From Lachnospiraceae bacterium (GTDB taxonomy: Bacteria; Bacillota; Clostridia; Lachnospirales; Lachnospiraceae): a stretch of DNA of 7,387 nt. Below the pieces are notes generated by a model. The model was not told the origin of the DNA. It saw nothing but the letters and a program-made list of their open reading frames with translations, and ran no database searches. Position numbers and translations under genes: made by a program. Numbering within the stretch: the stretch's first letter is position 1; every line of letters begins with the position of its first letter. Below, in pieces: positions 1-5,101 of this stretch. The stretch spans positions 1-7,387 of the forward strand of contig JAFUXY010000249.1 of assembly GCA_017477005.1 (NCBI GenBank), written 5' to 3'.

Positions 1-37
1 AGTGAGGAGGTCACCGGTTCGATTCCGGTCAGCAGCT
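1..37 (+). tRNA. tRNA gene, 3' end only (isotype unresolved)
   Basis: This is the 3' part of a tRNA gene cut by the window edge. The T arm is clear: stem ACCGG (13-17), loop TTCGATT (18-24), stem CCGGT (25-29), all five pairs formed. It is followed by the 3' acceptor strand CAGCAGC (30-36) and a discriminator T at 37. CCA is not encoded, since the next bases are TGA. The anticodon lies outside the window. The discriminator T and the AGGTC variable loop would fit some Firmicutes tRNA-Thr genes, but that is a guess. A terminator-like hairpin follows within 10 bases, as expected for the last gene of a tRNA unit. Confidence 0.85.
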
Positions 38-44
38 TGAGAAG

Positions 45-85
45 AAACCCTATCTACTGAAAGTTTGTCGGTGGATGGGGTTTTT
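45..85 (+). terminator. Intrinsic terminator after the tRNA
   Basis: A 13-bp stem (45-57 with 71-83, a few G-T pairs) has its 3' arm ending GGGG followed by five T at 81-85. It sits directly after the tRNA 3' end, so it probably ends the tRNA transcript. The next gene starts 30 bases later. Confidence 0.7.
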
Positions 86-114
86 GATATATAACGATAC
101 AGGAGAAGAACGAT

Positions 115-294
115 ATGTCAAAATCAGAAGTGCTTCATCGGCTATACGAAGAATGTCAGGATATAGATTTCATGGACACACACGAACTTGCAAAGAGGGC
201 AAAGACAGAAGAAGAGGCAGATTTTATCCGTATGGTTATAGGGTATCTTCTGAAGAAACGGCAGGAGAAAGCTATACTTGAAAAGAGGTTTTAG
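115..294 (+). CDS. Small protein, probable antitoxin partner of the downstream zeta-type toxin
   Basis: A 59-residue acidic, helical-looking protein that begins MSKSEVLHRLYEECQDIDFM and ends LEKRF. The start is supported by AGGAG at 101-105, nine bases before the ATG. No signal peptide, membrane segment or helix-turn-helix is visible; the middle is rich in Lys and Glu (ELAKRAKTEEEADF). Small proteins of this kind precede zeta-toxin kinase genes in anaerobic Firmicutes, and here a zeta-toxin remnant follows 116 bases downstream. The antitoxin role is therefore inferred from position and recollection of the family, not from a recognised domain. The reading frame is intact although the toxin is broken, so it may be an orphan antitoxin or simply not yet decayed. 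Confidence 0.7.
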   Translation: MSKSEVLHRLYEECQDIDFMDTHELAKRAKTEEEADFIRMVIGYLLKKRQEKAILEKRF

Positions 295-374
295 GGAACC
301 ACTGATTTAATCGTATTTCCACAAAAACCATGCACACAAATCGCATAGGAATGCACTTCGTGCAGCGATTTGGC

Positions 375-408
375 GCAAAGGAAACGCTTTAATCAGCGTT
401 TCCTTAAT
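375..408. repeat. Palindromic repeat, copy 1 (GGAAACG family)
   Basis: A perfect 11-bp inverted repeat: AAGGAAACGCT (378-388), a 6-base loop, and AGCGTTTCCTT (395-405). It lies between the small gene and the toxin remnant and ends just before the remnant's ATG at 411. The segment 385-407 recurs at 1070-1092 with one mismatch in 23 bases, and both copies have CAAAGGAAA upstream. No T-tract follows on the plus strand, so it is not an ordinary terminator. It could form a stem-loop in mRNA across the antitoxin-toxin junction, or be a dispersed intergenic element. Confidence 0.75.
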
Positions 409-410
409 AA

Positions 411-693
411 ATGAAGCGGTATGTATTAGTCGCTGGGGTAAACGGTGCGGGTAAGATTGCGATTAAGAAGATAGACGATTTCTTTAACGAAGAAAAGAAT
501 TTTTATCAGGAAACGACATTATGTGGGAATAGCATCCTAGAAAAGATTTAAGATGCTATTGCCGCAGGTGGATTATGCAGAGGTTTATGATAATACAAAT
601 CGGTTCAAAGAGATAGCAGAATTTGAAAAAGGAAAATGCTATTGGAAGTCGAGCGATATCCCCGGATGGATTGAAAAGTGGCTTTTTTGTTGA
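411..693 (+). pseudogene. Zeta-toxin family kinase, pseudogene with two internal deletions
   Basis: Zeta toxins are P-loop kinases that phosphorylate UDP-N-acetylglucosamine and poison cell-wall synthesis. The first frame (411-551) reads MKRYVLVAGVNGAGK, the zeta N-terminus with its Walker A loop, then jumps straight to IAIKKIDDFFNEEKNFYQET, a block normally tens of residues further on. The Ser/Thr after GAGK is therefore lost. That frame stops at TAA 549-551. A second frame (about 541-693) continues with zeta C-terminal sequence: MLLPQVDYAEVYDNTNRFKE, and later SSDIPGWIEKW, before TGA at 691-693. The pieces fit one ancestral gene that lost a segment in frame after the P-loop and another, with a frame change, near 538-545. 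About 95 codons remain, against roughly 190 or more for a full protein. The P-loop is damaged and the middle absent, so an active kinase is very unlikely. Confidence 0.85.
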
Positions 694-1002
694 AAAGAAG
701 GAATAGATAGTTCTGTGACAGAACGGGAATTTGCCTATACTGAAACGACGTCCTTGGAGATGACTCCGAAAAACGTGTCGAAGGGCAGTGGATTGAAGCT
801 TCTGGCGAAGCATCTGGGGATTGAAATACAGGATGTGGTGGTCGTGGGAGATGCCGAAAACGACCGCACCATGTTTGAAACGGCGGGCTTTTCCGTGGCG
901 ATGGGAAATGCGTTGGATGCAATAAAGGCTATCGCAGATGCTGTGGTCGCCGACAACGACCACAACGGCGTGGGTGAAGCGATCAGGAAATATCTTATGT
1001 AG
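694..1002 (+). pseudogene. Cof-type HAD (HAD-IIB) phosphatase, C-terminal fragment
   Basis: The open frame carries the C-terminal third of a Cof-like HAD hydrolase, a family of sugar-phosphate and cofactor phosphatases of about 265-270 residues. Visible signatures are SLEMTPKNVSKGSGLKLL, with the motif III lysine, and VVVVGDAENDRTMFETAGFS, the motif IV acidic cluster, then MGNA and ADNDHNGVGEAI, as is usual for the family. The N-terminal DxDxT nucleophile motif and the cap domain are missing. The same frame runs up to the TGA at 691-693 that ends the toxin remnant, so the fragment abuts the broken toxin. A GTG at 715 with AAGGA at 698-702 could start a 95-residue product, but without the nucleophile it could not be a phosphatase. 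Confidence 0.8.
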
Positions 1003-1043
1003 GAAAACCACGAAGGTAGCGTCCGTTTCCGTGGGCAGTGTGT

Positions 1044-1092
1044 CAAAGGAAATACCCGCAGGACAAGCTCGCTTTCATCAGCGTTTCCTTAA
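1044..1092. repeat. Palindromic repeat, copy 2 (GGAAACG family)
   Basis: CAAAGGAAA (1044-1052), a 17-base insert relative to copy 1, then a 23-base segment (1070-1092) that differs from 385-407 by one base (C1076 against A391). It is in the same orientation as copy 1. The outer arms AAGGAAA and TTTCCTT can still pair. It lies between the HAD fragment and the convergent Uma2 gene and includes the Uma2 stop codon (1089-1091). It may work as a weak transcription barrier between the convergent genes, although no T-tract follows on either strand. Confidence 0.65.
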
Positions 1093-1640
1093 ATATTTCG
1101 CTGAGAGTCCTCCAACTGCACAGTCAAGCCTTCGAAAATCCCCACCGGAATTTCCTCATCCATTCCATATACGGCGGCCGCCTCCTCTTCAGCGTCAAAC
1201 CGGTACACAGTCACGGTATGTACCAGAGGATTGACAATCCAATATTCCCGGACTCCTTCTGTCCGATATTTGAACAGTTTTATTCCATAGTCCCGATTTT
1301 GGGTGTTTTTTGAAACGACTTCCGCTACGAAATCCGGCGCCCCATGGCAGCCCTTCTCATCTAGCTTCTGCGGGTCGCATACTACTGTCACGTCCGGTTC
1401 CAGCAAGTAGCGGTTGTCGTTTGTCAGATACACGCCGAAAGGAGCAGGAAACACTTCGCATGTTCCTTTGTGTTCCTGAATAAAGCGGTACAGCTCATAT
1501 GACAATCTTTGCACCAGCCGTTGATGTGTCGTGGTTGGTGTGGCCATATCGTACAAGACCCCGTTGATCAGCTCCACTCGCCGATTCTCCGGCAGGGCCT
1601 CCACATCTTCCACAGTATATAAAATGTTCGCAGAATCCAT
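1089..1640 (-). CDS. Uma2 family protein (DUF820, PD-(D/E)XK nuclease superfamily)
   Basis: A 183-residue protein with the whole Uma2/DUF820 pattern: RRVELINGVLYDM near 20-32, EPDVTVVCD at 81-89, APDFVAEVVS at 101-110, and the helix with K121 and Y125 leading into GVREYWIVNP at 129-138. Acidic residues E23, D83 and E107 are the likely metal ligands of the restriction-endonuclease-like fold. The in vivo substrate of this family is not established. I start it at MDSANIL because GGAGG lies four bases upstream; an in-frame ATG five codons earlier (1655) has no ribosome site and would itself contain the GGAGG. Length is normal and there is no damage. It is transcribed alone, divergent from surE, and its last codons and stop lie inside a palindromic repeat. 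Many genomes carry Uma2 genes as variable accessory genes. Confidence 0.88.
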   Translation of the reverse strand: MDSANILYTVEDVEALPENRRVELINGVLYDMATPTTTHQRLVQRLSYELYRFIQEHKGTCEVFPAPFGVYLTNDNRYLLEPDVTVVCDPQKLDEKGCHGAPDFVAEVVSKNTQNRDYGIKLFKYRTEGVREYWIVNPLVHTVTVYRFDAEEEAAAVYGMDEEIPVGIFEGLTVQLEDSQRNI

Positions 1641-1644
1641 ACAT

Positions 1645-1649
1645 CCTCC
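1645..1649 (-). promoter_or_regulatory. Ribosome binding site that decides the Uma2 start
   Basis: GGAGG on the minus strand, four bases before the ATG at 1640. The upstream in-frame ATG at 1655 has no such site, so the shorter start is preferred. Confidence 0.6.
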
Positions 1650-1706
1650 ATTCATTTAGGATAATCTTTCTCAGTCACTGTACTTCCTGCATGCTTTTCA
1701 CGCAAC

Positions 1707-1735
1707 AGTATATCACAAGAATCCCCGGCTGTCGT
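1707..1735 (-). promoter_or_regulatory. Predicted promoter of the Uma2 gene
   Basis: On the minus strand: -35 ACGACA (1735-1730), a 17-base spacer, and -10 TATACT (1712-1707) preceded by TGA, an extended -10. The leader to the ATG would be about 60 bases. This is consensus matching by eye only. Confidence 0.5.
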
Positions 1736-1779
1736 TGTCTTTGGCCGTTTTTGGGAAAAAGATTTTGAAGAAAGAGAAA

Positions 1780-1808
1780 GCGACAAGGGAGGGATTTTGT
1801 GTTACACT
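1780..1808 (+). promoter_or_regulatory. Predicted promoter of surE and the DUF1294 gene
   Basis: -35 GCGACA (1780-1785), a 17-base spacer, and -10 TACACT (1803-1808) preceded by TGT, an extended -10. It is divergent from the Uma2 promoter, with about 45 bases between the two -35 boxes. The leader to the surE ATG would be about 85 bases. Confidence 0.45.
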
Positions 1809-1900
1809 GATAATGATTTGTACAACCTATGAAGCAAGGAGAGGGCAAACCGGATTCTCACAGAGATGGGGTTGATAACGGAGGATGGCAGAGAATAGAT

Positions 1901-2623
1901 ATGGGAAAACGGATTCTGATTACAAATGACGATGGAATAGAAGCGGATGGATTGAGACGACTGGCGCTTGCGGCGAAAGTGTTTGGCGAGGTCTGGATCG
2001 TAGCGCCGGATGGACAGCGAAGCGCTGCATCACACAGTATCACGCTGCATCAGCCGATGGATGTACGCCCGGTTTCCTATCCGGTAGAAGGAGTCAAGGC
2101 GTATAAATGTTCCGGCACGCCTGCGGACTGCGTTCGAGTTGGCGTGCTCAGCATTATGCCTACAAAGCCTGATGTAGTGTTATCCGGTATCAATAAAGGG
2201 TATAATACGGCTTCGGATATCCAGTACTCTGCCACGGCCGGCGCGGCATTTGAAGCGGTTTTTCAAGGCATACATGGAATGGCGCTTTCGGAAGGCTTTG
2301 GAGAATGTATTGAGGTTAGCGAGGCATTTCTGGGGGAGATTCTTGCAGAACTTATAGAAAAGCGTGCGGATGAAGGGTGTATATGGAATGTCAATTTCCC
2401 GGATTGCACGCTGAGCGAATGCAAAGGAATCCTCAAAGATTGCAGGGTTTCCAGAGGCACATTTTACAGAGACTCCTACGATGTCATAGAAGAGCTGCCC
2501 CAAGGCGGTGTGCGGCTGATGGTACATGGCAGGTACAATGAAGATGCTGAGGAAGGAACGGATTTTGCCGCAGTTGTAAATGGATATGTTTCGATAGGAC
2601 AGGTGAATAATATAGGCTGGTGA
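1901..2623 (+). CDS. surE: 5'/3'-nucleotidase SurE
   Basis: SurE is a cytoplasmic, metal-dependent phosphatase acting on nucleoside 5'- and 3'-monophosphates. The 240-residue product is of normal family length. It opens MGKRILITNDDGI, with D10 and D11 as metal ligands. S41 in DGQRSAASHSITL and N98 in SGINKGYNT match the other two ligands of the family. CSGTPADCV (70-78) and DIQYSATAGAAFEAVFQGI, the core substrate-pocket strand and helix, are intact. The start is chosen because family homology begins here. The open frame extends back to 1829 without family sequence. The ribosome site is poor: GGAGG at 1880-1884 is 16 bases away. A tiny frame (1866-1898) stops just before the ATG and could couple translation. 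It is probably co-transcribed with the DUF1294 gene seven bases downstream. Confidence 0.95.
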   Translation: MGKRILITNDDGIEADGLRRLALAAKVFGEVWIVAPDGQRSAASHSITLHQPMDVRPVSYPVEGVKAYKCSGTPADCVRVGVLSIMPTKPDVVLSGINKGYNTASDIQYSATAGAAFEAVFQGIHGMALSEGFGECIEVSEAFLGEILAELIEKRADEGCIWNVNFPDCTLSECKGILKDCRVSRGTFYRDSYDVIEELPQGGVRLMVHGRYNEDAEEGTDFAAVVNGYVSIGQVNNIGW

Positions 2624-2630
2624 AGAAGAA

Positions 2631-2885
2631 ATGATCTATTATCTGTGCGTAATAAACATTATAGGTCTTCTTGTGATGTGGTTGGACAAAAGAAAAGCAA
2701 GGAGACATGAGTGGAGAATACCGGAAAAAACGCTGTTTCTTGTCAGTATTTTAGGTGGCAGCATCGGCACGCTTGCCGGTATGTATCTCTTCCATCACAA
2801 GACGAAACATTGGTACTTTGTGGTAGGGATGCCGCTGATATTGATATCGCAGGTGGTCGTTGGATTTTGGGTAAGGAGCAGATAG
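2631..2885 (+). CDS. DUF1294 family small membrane protein
   Basis: An 84-residue inner-membrane protein with three hydrophobic segments at about 2-18, 33-53 and 61-80. The DUF1294 signature is plain: MWLDKRKARRHEWRIPEKTL, then GGSIGTLAGMYLFHHKTKH and the hydrophobic tail. The basic loop KRKARR between the first two helices is typical of the family. Its function is unknown; many bacteria have one copy, sometimes fused to a cold-shock domain, which is absent here. It starts seven bases after the surE stop, with only a weak GAAGAA ribosome site, so it is likely translated from the surE message and possibly coupled to it. The length is complete for a standalone member. Confidence 0.88.
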   Translation: MIYYLCVINIIGLLVMWLDKRKARRHEWRIPEKTLFLVSILGGSIGTLAGMYLFHHKTKHWYFVVGMPLILISQVVVGFWVRSR

Positions 2886-2889
2886 ATAG

Positions 2890-2946
2890 AAAAGAAAAAA
2901 GAGAAAACTCTGGGCCCTCCGTTATCCAACAGTGGGTCGAGCTTCT
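2890..2946 (-). terminator. Probable terminator of the CdiA-CT-like gene (perhaps bidirectional)
   Basis: An imperfect hairpin between GAGAA (2901-2905) and TTCTC (2942-2946) also has CTC/GAG and GGCCC/GGGTC pairing inside. Read on the minus strand, the hairpin is followed by a long T-rich run (TTTTTTCTTTTC), which suits termination of the minus-strand gene ending at 2980. On the plus strand no T-run follows at once, so it would be weaker for the surE unit. Confidence 0.45.
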
Positions 2947-2979
2947 CTAACAGCTATATTATCATCTTTTCAGAAAAAG

Positions 2980-3369
2980 TCAATCTTTTTTCGGGAATTT
3001 CACAAGTTCTCCCGACTTGGTAATGACGAGTAGCCGGTGAGTTCTTTTGTCAAGAAATTCGCGTTCAAGTTGTTTCAGGCATTGAGCTTCGGGTACGTTG
3101 ATTCTCCGGAGATCAAAAATAATATTCTTGGATTGCAATGCCGCCTTGTGGAAATTTTTCTCAATGGTTCGACGGCTCTTTCCAATGGGGCTCTTGATTT
3201 CCCATTCTATGTCGTCCATAAGAATATCAGGACGATACACTTCTGGGATGTTGCTGGGAACTATGAACACAACATCTTTTCCTAAATTGGCAAAGAAGCG
3301 AGCAGTTGCCAACTCATGTTTCTGTGGCGGCGTTTGAAGTTGAGATATATCTATGATTCCTTTGCCCAT
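2980..3369 (-). CDS. Standalone CdiA C-terminal tRNase-domain-like protein
   Basis: A 129-residue protein resembling the C-terminal toxin domain of contact-dependent inhibition proteins (CdiA_C, PD-(D/E)XK-type tRNA nucleases), but with no secretion or delivery region. The catalytic pattern is visible: E19 in the first helix, D48 in YRPDILMDD, and E57-x-K59 in EWEIKSP. The following GKSRRTIEKN (63-72), QSKNIIFDLRR (79-89) and RLLVITKSGELVKF (112-125) are the conserved core strands and basic face. No signal peptide or membrane segment is present. The start has GAGGT seven bases upstream. It has its own promoter and terminator, and neither neighbour looks like an immunity protein. It may be a domesticated or mobile-element nuclease. 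The fold assignment is from motif recognition; substrate and activity are inferred. Confidence 0.75.
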   Translation of the reverse strand: MGKGIIDISQLQTPPQKHELATARFFANLGKDVVFIVPSNIPEVYRPDILMDDIEWEIKSPIGKSRRTIEKNFHKAALQSKNIIFDLRRINVPEAQCLKQLEREFLDKRTHRLLVITKSGELVKFPKKD

Positions 3370-3413
3370 GTCACATACCTCTATATAGCAGGGATTGATA
3401 AAACATGAAGGTC

Positions 3414-3441
3414 ATTATACACTACCTGAAAATACTATCAA
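3414..3441 (-). promoter_or_regulatory. Predicted sigma-A-type promoter of the CdiA-CT-like gene
   Basis: On the minus strand: -35 TTGATA (3441-3436, five of six consensus bases), a 16-base spacer, and -10 TATAAT (3419-3414, perfect). The leader would be about 38 bases. This is the best promoter match in the window. Confidence 0.65.
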
Positions 3442-3468
3442 TGGAAAAATGTAAGTTTTTTCAAAAAG

Positions 3469-3497
3469 TGGACAAAATATTAGATGCATGGCATGAT
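3469..3497 (+). promoter_or_regulatory. Predicted promoter of the zinc-ribbon/TPM operon
   Basis: -35 TGGACA (3469-3474), a 17-base spacer, and -10 CATGAT (3492-3497) preceded by TGG, an extended -10. It lies 42 bases before the ATG. Confidence 0.45.
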
Positions 3498-3538
3498 GGT
3501 AATAGCGTACTACCAAACACAAAACAGAGGAATAGCCT

Positions 3539-5101
3539 ATGAGATCTTGTCCAAATTGTGGAGGCGCTTTGAAATTTGACATTGGATCGCAGCAGTTGAA
3601 ATGCGATAGCTGCAGCAGCTTATTTCTGGTGGGACAGGTGCCGGAGACTCGCGCGGCCAAAGGAGAAGGGGCGGTGGAAGCGATGATTTTTTCCTGCCCG
3701 CAGTGCGGCGGCGAGGTCTGGTCCACGTCGGAAACAGCGGCGGGCTTTTGTTCATTCTGCGGCGCGTCGGTCCAGCTTGCGGGCCGGATGGTCGAAGAAA
3801 GGATGCCGGAGCAGATCATCCCCTTTCAGATTACCAAAAAAGAATGCAGTGAGCGTTTCCGTGATCACGTCCGCCAGTTTCTATTTTCGCCCTCCGATCT
3901 GTCGCATGAAAATGCAAAAATGGAATTTCGAGGGATATATATGCCCTACTGGGATTATACCGTCCACCAGGAAGCGCAGATCGATCGAACCTACCACCAT
4001 ACCTATCGGGATGGGGATTACATGGTGTACGACCATTATGATTTCAAATGGGATCTAAACCATAATGTCGATGCCATCGAGCATGATGCGTCCCTGTCCT
4101 TTGATGACGAATTGGGGCTGTCGATTGCGCCCTTTGATACTGCAAAGAGCAAACCGTTTGACTCCGGCTATATGGAGGGCTTCTACGGGGATGTAGCGGA
4201 CACGACCTGGGAGGACTATGCGGATTTTGCCCTTGATGAAGCGGTGGATTACTCTGAAAAAGCCATTTCCCAAAAGACAAAAGGGGTACGCGCCGATGAG
4301 GGGCCAAGGGGCAATGAGGAATTTCACGGACGGATCACGAAACGGAATCTGTCTCTGTTTCCAGTCTGGTTTCTGTCCTATCGCAGCGGAAGCCGCATTG
4401 CGTATTCCGTGGTCAACGGGCAGACTGGAAAGGTGCATGTGGATCTGCCGGTGTCCTTGGCGAAATTCTTTGCCTTGACCGCAGCGGTAACGGCAGCGCT
4501 CTTTTTTCTACTCGTGCATATTTTTTCTCCAACGCCAAAATTTGGCGTATTTGACGCAATGGTCATGTCGGTTTCCTCGTCCATTATCTTTACGGTGTTG
4601 ACGAAAAAGATTTTGATTCGGGACGGACTGATGGAGGAGAAGAAAAAGGATGAAAGCGGCGGTATTTCGGAAAAAGAGAAGATGGATAAGAGCCTCAGAA
4701 ATGGCATGTTGGGCGGCTGCCTTTCGAGCCTGATCATCATTCCTGCAATCGGTGCCTGGGTTTTGTTCGAAGTTCCTTTGGCGGTGGTTCTTTCCGTCCT
4801 GGCGCTGCCTTTGACATTGTGGGCGCTGGTTCATTACCTCAGACGATTCAAGCTATTGGCCAAGGCCAAAGGAAGGCCGGTATTTCCCTCGCCATTATTC
4901 GCGACCTTGGGAATTGTCGCCGGTATCTGGGTCTTGCTGGAGAATCCGGTTTCGGATCTTTGGTATTACGGCGTGACCACGGCTGCGCTTTTCGCGTCAA
5001 GTCTGTCGCTGGTTTCGGTCATTCAATTGCGCGGAATGCTGTCGACCCGACGACTGCCGCAGTTTGATACGCATCGGGGAGGTAATCATCGTGCAAGGTA
5101 A
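3539..5101 (+). CDS. TFIIB-type zinc-ribbon membrane protein, uncharacterised
   Basis: A 520-residue protein. The N-terminus has two zinc ribbons: C4/C7 with C22/C25, and C53/C56 with C71/C74. A soluble domain follows from about residue 90 (EQIIPFQITKKE, later RGIYMPYWDY), typical of the bacterial TFIIB-type zinc-ribbon proteins of unknown function. Residues 141-182 are rich in His, Tyr and Asp. LFPVWFLSYR and VVNGQTGKVHVDLPV (274-305) form the conserved hinge before the membrane region. About six membrane segments lie near 308-329, 336-357, 395-412, 413-433, 452-468 and 473-497, with a charged loop (about 358-390) between the second and third. The start has AGAGGA eight bases upstream. It overlaps the next gene by 11 bp, so the two are co-translated. 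No enzymatic motif is visible; a membrane scaffold or assembly role is only a guess. Confidence 0.85.
   Translation: MRSCPNCGGALKFDIGSQQLKCDSCSSLFLVGQVPETRAAKGEGAVEAMIFSCPQCGGEVWSTSETAAGFCSFCGASVQLAGRMVEERMPEQIIPFQITKKECSERFRDHVRQFLFSPSDLSHENAKMEFRGIYMPYWDYTVHQEAQIDRTYHHTYRDGDYMVYDHYDFKWDLNHNVDAIEHDASLSFDDELGLSIAPFDTAKSKPFDSGYMEGFYGDVADTTWEDYADFALDEAVDYSEKAISQKTKGVRADEGPRGNEEFHGRITKRNLSLFPVWFLSYRSGSRIAYSVVNGQTGKVHVDLPVSLAKFFALTAAVTAALFFLLVHIFSPTPKFGVFDAMVMSVSSSIIFTVLTKKILIRDGLMEEKKKDESGGISEKEKMDKSLRNGMLGGCLSSLIIIPAIGAWVLFEVPLAVVLSVLALPLTLWALVHYLRRFKLLAKAKGRPVFPSPLFATLGIVAGIWVLLENPVSDLWYYGVTTAALFASSLSLVSVIQLRGMLSTRRLPQFDTHRGGNHRAR
5076..5082 (+). promoter_or_regulatory. Ribosome binding site that sets a GTG start
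   Basis: GGGGAGG inside the end of the zinc-ribbon gene, eight bases before GTG 5091. It picks that GTG over the in-frame TTG at 5064, which lies upstream of the site. Confidence 0.75.

Noticed and set aside
65..95. Possible promoter for the small antitoxin-like gene (TTGTCG, then TATATA or TATAAC)
   Set aside because: It overlaps the terminator, and the start would fall at or after the ribosome site; too weak to list as a feature.
75..281. 68-codon plus-strand frame starting in the tRNA terminator
   Set aside because: It begins inside a terminator stem without a ribosome site. The overlapping frame 115-294 has AGGAG and a protein-like composition.
556..1046. Three minus-strand frames across the toxin and HAD remnants
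   Set aside because: They are opposite-strand shadows of recognisable coding remnants, with Ser/Pro/His-rich or hydrophobic nonsense composition.
1829..1900. N-terminal extension of SurE by 24 residues
   Set aside because: The extra residues are unlike the family, which begins at the KRILITNDDG strand; the upstream ATG has no ribosome site.
3383..3390. TATATA box near the CdiA-CT-like start
   Set aside because: A start from it would exclude the ribosome site; TTGATA/TATAAT at 3441-3414 is far better.
3611..3625. Match to the tRNA 3' end (AGCAGCTT) as a possible attachment-site copy
   Set aside because: Only about nine bases match, inside the zinc-ribbon coding sequence (Cys-Ser-Ser-Leu codons); chance similarity.
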